Positions 8,466 through 16,665 of a DNA stretch of 40,015 nt are shown one piece after another; position 1 is the stretch's first letter; each line of letters opens with the position of its first letter. A program made the position numbers and the translations under genes. This DNA comes from an uncultured Ralstonia sp. Lineage in GTDB: Bacteria; Pseudomonadota; Gammaproteobacteria; Burkholderiales; Burkholderiaceae. The stretch covers positions 1-40,015 of the forward strand of contig CAJXMR010000024.1 in the NCBI GenBank assembly GCA_913056305.1. Reading direction: 5' to 3'. The notes below the pieces were generated by a model. It saw only the letters and a program-made list of their open reading frames with translations, did no database searches and was not told where the DNA came from.

Positions 8466-8492
8466 CGATTGATGTTCTTTGATTATCAATCG
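8466..8492. promoter_or_regulatory. LysR-type operator upstream of the MFS/ModA-like operon
   Basis: CGATTGAT, 11 bases, then ATCAATCG: a perfect 8-bp inverted repeat whose spacing gives the classic T-N11-A LysR-binding pattern. It lies about 107 bp upstream of the MFS start, a usual position for the recognition site of a LysR activator. The LysR gene at 5281-6195 is the obvious candidate. Confidence 0.72.
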
Positions 8493-8567
8493 ATCTGGCT
8501 CACACCGCCGCGTTTTTGCCGCGCAACGGGGTGAGCCGTGGAGGCGAATCACGCGACACGCCTCCAC

Positions 8568-8665
8568 ATAGGGATATCGTTCAAAACGCAGGCACAACGG
8601 CCTCGACGCCTTGACTGCTCAAGGTTCACGGAGCGTTGCAGGCGAGTTTTGAACACCCTCCCTAG
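8568..8665. mobile_element. 98-bp MITE-like element with IS5-type ends
   Basis: The left end ATAGGGATATCGTTCAAAAC (8568-8587) and the right end, inverted, GTTTTGAACACCCTCCCTAG (8646-8665) share TAGGGA and GTTCAAAAC with each other and with the ends of the IS remnant at 4701-5238. The 58 bp between them code for nothing recognisable. It is either a non-autonomous derivative mobilised by the same transposase or a strongly deleted IS copy. Confidence 0.65.
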
Positions 8666-9081
8666 ATCTCCCGGAGCTTCAAGGGTCGTTTCTGCCCCTC
8701 GCACGCGCATGCCGGCCCTCGTGCCGGATCGTGCGCGGCCCGCCAAACGCGGCGTCTGGCGGGCGAAGAAGCTGGAGTCGCAGCCACCAAGAGGCGACTG
8801 AGGGTCGATTGGAGCCGGTCGCGGGCCATCGGGGCACCTTCGGGTGAAACCGGGCCAGTTTCGGTCGTCCGTCAACGCATTGAGTCGGGCCGGGTCCGAG
8901 CTGCACGGCGTGCAGGGCACAGGGGTAGTTTCCGCGGGAGAAGCTACCCATCGCTTCGGTAACCGAGGGGCTGCATGCGAGCCCGCCGCTTCAAGCGTGA
9001 AACATACTTCTGGTCAATATTGCGAGCGCACGTTGTCGTCTAATCTTGCCTAGACAGCCCGATCATCGGGGGCAGACTGCT
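8666..9081. other. Intergenic stretch without a supported gene
   Basis: About 416 bp between the MITE-like element and the acyltransferase gene. Open frames here are short, lack ribosome-binding sites and look unlike any family I know. A possible weak -10 (TAATCT) precedes the acyltransferase near 9040. The stretch may be remnant sequence left by insertions. Confidence 0.5.
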
Positions 9082-10236
9082 GTGAATAGCGAGATCAGAT
9101 CGTTGACCGGGTTACGGGGAATCGCCGCCCTCCTTGTGGCGATCCTCCACATTCACCAGCCAAGTGGTGATAACTGGCTGTCGACATTCTTCCGCCACGG
9201 CTATCTTGCCGTTGACCTTTTCTTTGTACTCAGCGGCTTTGTCATGGCACTGACCTACGGTGTCATGTTTCGAGAGGGTTTCTCGGGCAAGGCGTACGGT
9301 ATTTTCTTGGCGAAGCGCCTTGCCCGCGTCTATCCGCTCTATTTGATTCTCACGGTCACTTTCGCGGGCCTCGCGGTGATGGTCGGCGCGCAGTGGGTGT
9401 ACGGGAAAAATTTCGCATTTGTGGTTGCCGCCAACCTTGCTTTGGTGCAGGCATGGGGCATGGCACCCTCTCTCACACCTGCGGCCTGGTCGATCAGCAC
9501 GGAGTGGGCGGCCTATCTTTTGTTTCCCTGGCTCGCCATTGGTGTCCTCCACGGACGAAGGACCTATGTTTGCATTTGGGCTGTCATCTGCGCCGGCAGT
9601 ATCGCAGCTCTTGCCCTCAACAACTCCCATTTCATTAGGCCGAACGGACCAGGGGGATACGGGCCACTTGATGTCACTAGGTTCGATTCGCTTGGCCCGA
9701 TGGTTCGATGCATTGCTAGCTTTTCGCTTGGGATAACCGCCTATCGCTTGCGTGGCGTCCCAAGTATTCGCAAATGGCTGGAAAACTCGAACGTATCAAG
9801 TTTGCTGTGCATTATTACTCTCGGCCTAGCGTGCATCCCAAACGCGGACGTTTTCGTTGTAATGACCTTCCCGGCTCTGGTGACAAGCCTATCGCTCCAC
9901 AAATCTGGAATCTCGAGCTTTCTGAGCAGCAAGGCCACCTATTCATTGGGCTTGTGGTCGTACTCGCTGTACTTAGTACACCTGCCGTTCCGTCCCGCTC
10001 AGATAAGTCTTGCCGCCACGCTTTCAGCCTCCATCCCCTGGGGGGCAAGCGTTCTGGCAAGTGTTTTGATCCTAACTGTCGTCCTGATGCTATCGATGGT
10101 GACTTACTTCGCGATAGAGAAGCCGTCTCGAACCCTGCTGCAATCCGTTCTGCGCCTCCGTGCGGACAGTGCATCCAACACCAAATGCGAGTCTTCCTCC
10201 AGGTCCTCTGCGCAGATGGCAGACCCGCACGGTTGA
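9082..10236 (+). CDS. Acyltransferase-3 family membrane protein (OafA/YrhL type)
   Basis: A 384-residue integral membrane acyltransferase. The N-terminus IRSLTGLRGIAALLVAILHIHQPSG holds the family R-x10-H motif (catalytic histidine near 23), followed by YLAVDLFFVLSGFVMA and a FLAKRLARVYPLY segment, all diagnostic of acyltransferase 3. About ten hydrophobic helices follow. Such proteins O-acetylate or otherwise acylate surface polysaccharides, lipopolysaccharide or exported small molecules. The GTG start at 9082 has a GGGGGCAG upstream. Base composition is visibly less GC-rich than the neighbours and the gene stands alone next to mobile-element remnants, which suggests horizontal acquisition. 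The last 30 or so residues are polar and poorly structured. Confidence 0.85.
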   Translation: MNSEIRSLTGLRGIAALLVAILHIHQPSGDNWLSTFFRHGYLAVDLFFVLSGFVMALTYGVMFREGFSGKAYGIFLAKRLARVYPLYLILTVTFAGLAVMVGAQWVYGKNFAFVVAANLALVQAWGMAPSLTPAAWSISTEWAAYLLFPWLAIGVLHGRRTYVCIWAVICAGSIAALALNNSHFIRPNGPGGYGPLDVTRFDSLGPMVRCIASFSLGITAYRLRGVPSIRKWLENSNVSSLLCIITLGLACIPNADVFVVMTFPALVTSLSLHKSGISSFLSSKATYSLGLWSYSLYLVHLPFRPAQISLAATLSASIPWGASVLASVLILTVVLMLSMVTYFAIEKPSRTLLQSVLRLRADSASNTKCESSSRSSAQMADPHG

Positions 10237-10495
10237 GGACTGTGCCGAGTCCTCGGTCAACGGGGCGGTCGCATATCAATCATGCGTCAACATGGTCGAA
10301 CGTCGGAGAAGGATCGGACAGCGACTGTTCGAAGCAGCGCACACCGGATCTCCCTACGCTAGAAAGGAAATTGTCATGGAGCGCAGAATGCCCCTGTCGC
10401 TCGTCGCGTGTCATGGAGCAAGGGCAAGCTCACCGGGCGAAAGCCACCAGTTGTGTCGCCAGTCGCGTGAATTCTGTCACCCGACAAGATCAGGC

Positions 10496-10543
10496 TTGAA
10501 AAATGCAAATTACTGTATATATTTACAGTGTACGTATATACAG
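10496..10543 (+). promoter_or_regulatory. Promoter with two adjoining LexA boxes
   Basis: CTGTATATATTTACAG (10513-10528) is a perfect CTG-N10-CAG LexA box. A second, one-mismatch copy, GTGTACGTATATACAG (10528-10543), shares its first base. A TTGAAA (10496-10501) and TATATT (10518-10523) with a 16-bp spacer make a good sigma-70 promoter whose -10 lies inside box 1, so bound LexA would block it. The next gene downstream is a small unknown. Confidence 0.75.
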
Positions 10544-10554
10544 TGGGTGCCGCC

Positions 10555-10833
10555 GTGGACGACCTGATCCGTATCGAAAACGAGTACGACCGCCAGACCG
10601 TGGCCTGGCTGCGCGAGCGCTTGGGCGAGCAAGCCCTGTGCGAAGTCGTGATACGCATGCACGGACACGGCAAGCCGTATGCCTCGGCGGTCTGCCGCAC
10701 ACTGGGCCTGGTGCCACCGCCGCGCCGGCAGGTGTCACGGTCGATCAATCGGGCGGTGGGTGAGGCCTATCTCGCCAATATCCGCGCGCTGCTGGCCGGC
10801 CACGCTGTCGGCGGGCATCCGGCAGCGGCCTGA
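10555..10833 (+). CDS. Small protein of unknown function under LexA control
   Basis: A 92-residue soluble, charged protein starting VDDLIRIENEYDRQTVAWLRERLGEQAL and containing VIRMHGHGKPYASAVCRTLGL and SRSINRAVGEAYLANIRALL. I do not recognise the family. It has no signal peptide or membrane helix, and the pattern suggests mostly alpha-helix. The frame is open back to GTG 10528, but that codon lies inside the LexA boxes and at or before the likely transcription start near 10530, so GTG 10555 (or 10543) is preferred. The downstream neighbour, a LysR gene, ends on the opposite strand 4 bp away. The two LexA boxes make it a probable SOS gene. A division inhibitor, replication or mutagenesis accessory role is possible, with nothing in the sequence to choose among them. 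Confidence 0.7.
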   Translation: MDDLIRIENEYDRQTVAWLRERLGEQALCEVVIRMHGHGKPYASAVCRTLGLVPPPRRQVSRSINRAVGEAYLANIRALLAGHAVGGHPAAA

Positions 10834-10836
10834 ACG

Positions 10837-11703
10837 TCAATCCGCCAGCGTGGCGGCGGTTTCTTCGCGCAGCCACGTCAGCCATGCGCCCGCCGGGCTG
10901 GAGGGCTGAATGGGCGCCGGCGCCAGCAGGCAATACGCGGAGCCGTCGCGCACAAATCCATCAGGCGCCACCAAGCGCCCATCGGCCAGGTCATCTCCCA
11001 CCATTAGCCTGGACGCGATCGCCGTACCCTGCCCGGCCAGCGCGGCTTGCAAGCTCAGGTAGAAATGCTCGTAACGCGCTTCCTGGCTGCGGCCGCGCGG
11101 GCGAGACACACCGCTCACGCGCCACCAAGTCTGCCAGGCATCCGGCCGCGTGGCCGTGTGCAGCAGCCGGCGGCGCACTGCCGCGTCCGCTCCTGGTGCA
11201 TGGACCGGCCCAATCCACTCCTCACAGACCTGCTCGGCATACACGTGTGCCGGCCACGCAAAATCGTTGCGCCGCAAGGCCACGTCGACACCTGTCCGGC
11301 TGAAATCGATTGGCCCGCCGGCCGCAAACAGATGCACCTGGATGGCCGGATGGCGCGCCTGGAAGCGTGACAGCCGGGGGATCAGCCAACGCATGGCCAG
11401 CGTCGGCTCGCACGACACCACCAATGCGGACGGTGTCGCCCGTCGCGCAATCCGGTCGAATGCATCTGTGAGCATGGCGAACGCATCCGCTGTTGTGCCG
11501 CGCAGCTGCTCGCCGGCGGGCGTCAGGAAGACCGCACGGTTGCGGCGCTCGAACAGCGGCACACCCAGGGCCTCCTCAAGCTGTCGGATCTGCCGGCTCA
11601 CCGCGCCATGCGTGACATGCAGCTCCTGCGCCGCGCGCACGAAGCTGCCGTGCCGGGCCGCCGCCTCGAAGACGCGCAGGGTGTTAAGCGGAGGAAGCGC
11701 CAT
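10837..11703 (-). CDS. LysR-type regulator, GcvA-like
   Basis: A 288-residue LysR-type regulator that starts MALPPLNTLRVFEAAARHGSFVRAAQELHVTHGAVSRQI. The PPLNxLRxFEAAARH opening and the 'THGAVSRQI' helix are characteristic of the GcvA/AmpR/DsdC subgroup. The effector domain (about 90-285) contains FSRTGVDVALRRN, also typical of GcvA-like proteins. It is divergent from a LysE-type exporter gene with about 100 bp between the starts, the usual arrangement for a regulator controlling an amino-acid exporter. Target and ligand are inferred from this arrangement only. Confidence 0.9.
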   Translation of the reverse strand: MALPPLNTLRVFEAAARHGSFVRAAQELHVTHGAVSRQIRQLEEALGVPLFERRNRAVFLTPAGEQLRGTTADAFAMLTDAFDRIARRATPSALVVSCEPTLAMRWLIPRLSRFQARHPAIQVHLFAAGGPIDFSRTGVDVALRRNDFAWPAHVYAEQVCEEWIGPVHAPGADAAVRRRLLHTATRPDAWQTWWRVSGVSRPRGRSQEARYEHFYLSLQAALAGQGTAIASRLMVGDDLADGRLVAPDGFVRDGSAYCLLAPAPIQPSSPAGAWLTWLREETAATLAD

Positions 11704-11805
11704 CTGTCAGTTTTTCTCACGGAAAGACGGCATCATAAATCGATTTTCAGCGGCGGTGCAGCCTTGCAGAATCGGGGCATCCAAACCATCGCCCCCGCCT
11801 CTGCC

Positions 11806-12435
11806 ATGAGTGAACTCCTTGCCGTTGCCGTCATCACCATACTGGCCGTCATCAGCCCGGGGCCGGACTTCGCCATGGTCACGCGCAACAGCCTGCTGTT
11901 CGGCCGGCGCGCCGGGCTGCTGTGCGCGCTGGGGATTGCGTTGGGCGTGCAGGTGCACGTGTTCTATACGATGTTCGGGGTGGGCCTGCTGATGGCGCAT
12001 GCGCCCGCGCTGCTGGGCGCCGTCAAGCTGGCAGGTGCGGCCTACCTGGTGTGGATCGGCTGGAAGACGCTCGCCGCCAAGGCTTTGCCGGCAGACGCCA
12101 ACACGGCAGATGGGCAACCAGCGGGCGCCTCGCTCTCGACCGGGGCCGCGCTGCGCATGGGCTTCCTGACCAATGCACTCAATCCGAAGACGACGCTGTT
12201 CGTGGTCAGCACCTACACGCAGGTAGTGCACCCCGGCACCTCACAGGTGGCGCAGTTCGGCTATGGGTTGTTCATGTCGGCGGCGCACGCGGCGTGGTTT
12301 GCGCTGGTGGCCACGGTGTTTGCCTCCGGCACGCTGCGGCAGGCGTTGCTGGCGCGGCAGCGTGTGGTGGATCGCGTGATCGGCGTGATCCTGATCGGGC
12401 TGGGCATGGCGCTGGGGGTCGCACGCTTGGCGTGA
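11806..12435 (+). CDS. LysE/RhtB-family amino-acid exporter
   Basis: A 209-residue inner-membrane protein with about six hydrophobic helices. The start MSELLAVAVITILAVISPGPDFAMVTRNSLLFGRRAGL carries the conserved SPGPD motif in the first helix of the LysE/RhtB family, and GFLTNALNPKTTLFVVS is the second family signature. Members export lysine, arginine, threonine, homoserine and similar compounds. The divergent GcvA-like LysR gene is its likely regulator. ATG 11806 is the only start consistent with the family N-terminus. Confidence 0.92.
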   Translation: MSELLAVAVITILAVISPGPDFAMVTRNSLLFGRRAGLLCALGIALGVQVHVFYTMFGVGLLMAHAPALLGAVKLAGAAYLVWIGWKTLAAKALPADANTADGQPAGASLSTGAALRMGFLTNALNPKTTLFVVSTYTQVVHPGTSQVAQFGYGLFMSAAHAAWFALVATVFASGTLRQALLARQRVVDRVIGVILIGLGMALGVARLA

Positions 12436-12515
12436 CCCACCACGCCCCGTGGCATGGCATGCGGCCGAGCGTCGCAGTGCCGCGCCAATGCTTGACCAGG
12501 CAGTATCCTCGCGCG

Positions 12516-12932
12516 ATGTCCGCCACCCGCACCGTCCGCAAACCTCGGCCCCGCCAGCGTCTTGCACGCACGCGCGGGGCGGCGTGGGCGCTGCTGTGGT
12601 GTTACCTGTTGGCGGCCACACTGATGCCGCTGGCGCATGCCGCCGTCGCCAAGTTCGAGCGGCTGCCGGTCACGCTGTGTTCCGCACATGGCGCGGGCGT
12701 CATCGTCATTCCACTGACGGACCCAGCCGAGCGCAAGCGCGTCGAGCAATCGATGCATGCGCCAGCCTGTTGCAGCGCGTGCGCAGTCCCGGCTGACATC
12801 GCTGCACCTCCAAGCCTGACGGCACCGAATGCGCCTGCACTGCTCGGCAGCGTCAACGCACAGCGCCCGGCAGAGCCACCTCATCTCGCGCGCGCCAATC
12901 AGCAGCGCGCCCGCGCCCCACCTCTGGGCTGA
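12516..12932 (+). CDS. DUF2946-type protein preceding copper receptor
   Basis: A 138-residue protein with an Arg-rich N-terminus, one hydrophobic segment (AAWALLWCYLLAATLMPLAHA, about 28-48) that may be a signal anchor, and cysteines at VTLCSAHG and ACCSACAVP. This layout matches DUF2946 proteins, which are small cysteine-containing envelope proteins commonly encoded just upstream of TonB-dependent copper receptors. The next gene is such a receptor, 76 bp downstream. A role in copper handling is inferred from this context. The family function is not established. Confidence 0.7.
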   Translation: MSATRTVRKPRPRQRLARTRGAAWALLWCYLLAATLMPLAHAAVAKFERLPVTLCSAHGAGVIVIPLTDPAERKRVEQSMHAPACCSACAVPADIAAPPSLTAPNAPALLGSVNAQRPAEPPHLARANQQRARAPPLG

Positions 12933-13008
12933 TCCGCCCTCCCACACAGACACGTTTGCCCGCACCGCGCTTGCGCTGCCGGGCTTCACCCTTTTCGTCT
13001 TTCACACC

Positions 13009-15067
13009 ATGCTGGATCATTCCTTGCCCGGCCGGCACGCCATCGCCCTCGCGATTGCCACGCTGCTGACCACCTCCGCCGCCAAGGCGGCCGAACCCAC
13101 ACCACCCGAATTCGACCTCGCCGCGACGATGGTGATCGCACCAGCGCCGTCATCGCCGCTGACCATCGTCACCGATCCGAAATCGCCGCGCCAGCCGTTG
13201 CCCGCCAGCGACGGCGCGGACTACCTGAAAACCATCCCCGGCTTCACCGCCATCCGCAGCGGCGGCACCAACGGCGACCTGGTGTTGCGCGGCATGTTCG
13301 GCTCGCGGCTGAACATCCTCACCAACGGCACCACCATGCTGGGCGCCTGTCCGGGCCGCATGGACGCGCCCACCTCGTACATCGCGCCCGAGAGCTACGA
13401 CAAGCTGACCGTCATCAAGGGGCCGCAATCGGTGATCTACGGGCCGATGGGCTCAGCCGGCACCATCCTGTTCGAGCGCAACACCAAACGCTTTGCCGAA
13501 CCGGGCGCGCGCTTCGATGGCAGCGTGGTGGCCGGCTCCTTTGGCCGCAATGACCAGAACGCCGATTTCACCGCCGGCAACCCCGATGCCTACGCCCGCA
13601 TCATCGCCAACCACGCCCACGCACAGGACTACAAGGATGGCAACGGCAACACCATCCCCTCGCAGTGGGACAAATGGAACGTCGACACCGCGCTCGGCCT
13701 CACGCCCGACGACCACACCCGCCTGGAGCTGACCGCCGGCACCGGCGACGGCTACGCGCGCTACGCCGGCCGCGGCATGGACGGCGTGCACTTCCGCCGC
13801 GAAAGCCTCGGCCTGCGTTTCGACAAATCGCACATCGGCGAAGTCCTGCAGCGCATCGAGGCGCAGGTCTACTACAACGATGCCGACCACGTGATGGACA
13901 ACTTCACGCTGCGCGCGCCCGACCCGATGAGCAGCATGCCGACGGCGATGGCCTCCGACGTGGGTCGGCGCACCCTCGGCGGGCGTGTGGCCGCTACGCT
14001 GCGCTGGGCCGATGCACTGCAGCTCGTCACCGGCGTCGACATGCAGAGCAGCCGCCTGCGCTCGCGCAGCGGCACCGACCTGGTGTCGTACAGCACGCTG
14101 CCCTGGGTGCCGAGCGCCAGCTTCTTCAACACCGGCGCCTTTGGCGAGTTGACGTGGTTTGCCACCGAACAGCGCCGCCTGATCGCCGGCGCGCGCATCG
14201 ACCAGACCACTGCCCGCGACGACCGCACCGTCATCAGCAGCATGATGGGTGCCCGCCCCAACCCGACCGCCGGCGACGACCGCACGCGCACGCTGCCCAG
14301 CGGCTTCGTGCGCTACGAGCACGATGTATCCGGGCTCCCAGCCACGGTCTATGCCGGCCTCGGCCATGCCGAGCGCTTTCCGGATTACTGGGAGCTGATC
14401 TCGCCGCGCATGGGCCCGGCCGGGTCAGTCAACGCGTTCTCGGCCATCCAGCCGGAGAAGACCACGCAGCTCGATGTGGGCGCGCAATACAAGAGCGCTC
14501 GCCTCGATGCGTGGGTGTCGGCGTATGCGGGCGTGGTCAACGACTTCATCCTGTTCAACTACCGGCCCGGCATGATGGGGGCGATGTCGCAGGTGTCCAA
14601 CGTGGATGCGCGCATTGCCGGCGGCGAGCTGGGCGGCACGTGGCGCCTGGGCGGGCCGCATCGATGGCGCCCTCGCCTATGCGTGGGGGCGCAATGCCAG
14701 CACCGGCCAGCCCCTGCCGCAGATGCCGCCGCTCGATCTGCGCCTGGGCGTGGAGTACGAGCAAGGGCCCTGGTCGGCCGGCGGGCTGTGGCGCGTGGCA
14801 GCGGCCCAGCACCGCTATGCATTGAGCCAGGGCAACGTGGTGGGCCAGGACTTCGGGCCGAGCGCGGGCTTTGGCGTCCTGTCGCTGCACGCAGGCTACG
14901 CCTTCGGCAAGACGGCGCGCGTGACGGTCGGGGTCGACAACCTGCTGAACAAGACCTACACCGAGCACCTGAACCTGGCCGGCAATGCGGGCTTTGGCTT
15001 TCCTGCGCGCACGCCGATCACGGAGCCCGGCCGCACGGTGTGGGCACGCATGAGCCTCAAGATGTAG
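13009..15067 (+). pseudogene. oprC: TonB-dependent copper receptor (OprC/NosA type), frameshifted
   Basis: The first part (13009 to about 14655) encodes a signal peptide, a plug domain (LVLRGMFGSRLNILTNG, CPGRMDAPTSYIAPESYDKLTVIKGPQSVIYG) and most of a beta-barrel. LTNGTTMLGACPGRMD and the later methionine-rich segments (FNYRPGMMGAMSQVSN) are typical of the copper-receptor branch. At about 14651-14657 (GGGCGGGCC) the frame moves by one base. The end of the barrel continues in another frame from RIDGALAYAWGRN to the aromatic-poor C-terminus RTVWARMSLKM at 15067. Both halves together make a normal receptor of about 685 residues. A one-base insertion (or two-base loss) in a G/C run explains it. 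It is either a recent inactivating mutation or a sequencing error. Confidence 0.85.
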
Positions 15068-15186
15068 CACGAGGAGAGCGGCGCAACGTCGCATGCACAT
15101 CCCGCGACGGAAATCGCCAAAAGTGACGGATCGGGCCGCCGGCACGGATTGAGAACCCGGGCCCATTGCACTACCTTGGAGACAAC

Positions 15187-15222
15187 AGCGATCGCACGCC
15201 AAGCTGGTGCGCGGTCGCTTTT
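15187..15222 (+). terminator. Stem-loop with short T-tract before HdeD gene
   Basis: AGCGATCGC pairs with GCGGTCGCT (one G-T pair) around a 15-17 base loop and is followed by TTTC. It is placed between the copper receptor and the next gene and could end the receptor transcript. Confidence 0.5.
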
Positions 15223-15249
15223 CATTTGAATCCAAGGAGTCTCTCTCTC

Positions 15250-15810
15250 ATGCTTCATACGCTTTCCAAATTGTGGTGGGTATTGGCCCTGCGCGGTGTC
15301 TGCGCCATCGTGATCGGCATCGGCGCGTTCATGGTGCCCTCGGCAACGCTGGCCGCGCTCATCCTGGTGTTTGGCGCCTACGCGCTGGTGGAGGGCGGCC
15401 TGCTGCTGTTCACGGCGCTTGGCAGCCACCGCCATGCGCCGGACCGCTGGCCGCTGCTGCTGCAAGGGCTGCTGGGCGTGGTGGTGGGTGGGCTGACGCT
15501 GTTCAACCCGGCTGTCACGGCGCTCGGGCTGTTGTTCTACATCGCGGCATGGCTGCTGGCACAAGGTGTGCTGCAGATCGTGGTGGCCGTGCGCCTGCGC
15601 GAGGAGTTGTCCAGCGAATGGTGGCTGATCGCGGCGGGCGCCCTGAGCGTGCTGCTGGCGATCTGGCTGCTGTGGCAGCCGCAGGCCGGTGTGCTGGCGG
15701 TGCTGTGGTGGATTGGCGCATGGGCGGTGGTCTGGGGCGTCTCGCTCCTCAGCGCTTCGCTGCGCATGCGCAAGTGGGCGCGCAGCGGCACCGCGCGCGC
15801 GTTTGGCTAA
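15250..15810 (+). CDS. HdeD/DUF308-family membrane protein
   Basis: A 186-residue protein with six predicted hydrophobic helices arranged as three helix pairs. Its N-terminus is WWVLALRGVCAIVIGIGAFMVPSATLAALILVFGAYALVEGG, the recognisable opening of the HdeD (DUF308) family. In E. coli HdeD contributes to acid resistance at high cell density; elsewhere the role is unknown. AAGGAGTCTC gives a good ribosome-binding site upstream of ATG 15250. The phosphoribosyltransferase gene follows after 24 bp and is probably cotranscribed. Confidence 0.87.
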   Translation: MLHTLSKLWWVLALRGVCAIVIGIGAFMVPSATLAALILVFGAYALVEGGLLLFTALGSHRHAPDRWPLLLQGLLGVVVGGLTLFNPAVTALGLLFYIAAWLLAQGVLQIVVAVRLREELSSEWWLIAAGALSVLLAIWLLWQPQAGVLAVLWWIGAWAVVWGVSLLSASLRMRKWARSGTARAFG

Positions 15811-15834
15811 CTCGCCGCTCGGGCGGCGTTCATC

Positions 15835-16509
15835 ATGCCTGCCTACTTTCGCAACCGCACCGATGCCGGCCGGCAACTCGGCGTTGAACTGGCCACGCTG
15901 GATCTGCCGCCGCCGCGCATCGTGCTCGCGCTGCCGCGTGGCGGCGTGCCGGTGGGTCACGCCATCGCGCAAGCATTGGATGCCGCATTGGACATCGTGC
16001 TGGTGCGCAAGATCGGCGCGCCCGGCCAGCCGGAACTGGCACTGGGCGCGATTGCCGATTGCGGTGCCGGCGTGCCGCCGTATATCGAGTGGAACATCTC
16101 CCTACTGCATCTGGCCGCGCCAACCCAGGCCTACCTCGACCACGTCGTCGCCGATGAGCTGACCGAACTGGAGCGGCGGCGCATCCGCTACGGTGCCGAG
16201 CATCCGCCGCAGGCCGGCTCCCTGGCAGACGCCACCGTCATCGTCACCGATGACGGCGTGGCGACCGGCGCCACCGTGCGCGCCGCGCTCGCTGCCGTGC
16301 GCCGCGCCGGCCCGGGCAAGCTGGTGCTGGCCATGCCCGTCGCGCCTGACGATGCCTGGCTGACCCTGCGCGAGCAAGCCGACGAAGCCATCTGCCTGGT
16401 TACGCCCTCCTCCGACACGTTCCGCGCCGTCGGCCTGTATTACGGCGATTTCGAGCAGACCGAAGACGCCGAGGTCATCGCCCTGCTGGCGGATCGCCGG
16501 ACGCGCTAG
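15835..16509 (+). CDS. Phosphoribosyltransferase-fold protein
   Basis: A 224-residue protein of the type I phosphoribosyltransferase fold. The N-terminal LALPRGGVPVGHAIAQAL and LVRKIGAPGQPELALGAI segments and the PRPP-binding loop VIVTDDGVATGATVRAAL (about 138-155) are intact. The family to which this arrangement belongs (PRGGV...KIGAPGNPELAIGA...DDGIATGAT) is widespread in bacteria, often found beside alpha/beta-hydrolase or stress genes. Its substrate is not known to me. It lies 24 bp after the HdeD gene, suggesting a small stress-related operon, and 150 bp before the siderophore receptor. Confidence 0.88.
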   Translation: MPAYFRNRTDAGRQLGVELATLDLPPPRIVLALPRGGVPVGHAIAQALDAALDIVLVRKIGAPGQPELALGAIADCGAGVPPYIEWNISLLHLAAPTQAYLDHVVADELTELERRRIRYGAEHPPQAGSLADATVIVTDDGVATGATVRAALAAVRRAGPGKLVLAMPVAPDDAWLTLREQADEAICLVTPSSDTFRAVGLYYGDFEQTEDAEVIALLADRRTR

Positions 16510-16585
16510 TCCGGCTGTGCATTCACCGACGTCTCCCCCGTGTCAACAAACCTGACGATGCCCTCGCCTCGGTCATGGCCATTTA

Positions 16586-16604
16586 GTTATTGAGAATCAT
16601 TATC
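16586..16604 (+). promoter_or_regulatory. Fur box of the siderophore operon
   Basis: GTTATTGAGAATCATTATC matches 16 of 19 positions of the Fur consensus GATAATGATAATCATTATC, with the right half nearly perfect. It lies 62 bp upstream of the TonB receptor start. It is the only convincing Fur box I found in the cluster, so the whole operon is probably read from here under iron limitation. Confidence 0.88.
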
Positions 16605-16665
16605 ATTTGGCTTATCGTTGCGAACTCCAACAACCCACGTTGTTTCGTCAATAGGAGTTCGCTGC

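Noticed and set aside
10528..10554. GTG 10528 as the start of the SOS-type small gene
   Set aside because: It lies inside the LexA boxes and at or before the likely transcription start, without a ribosome-binding site.
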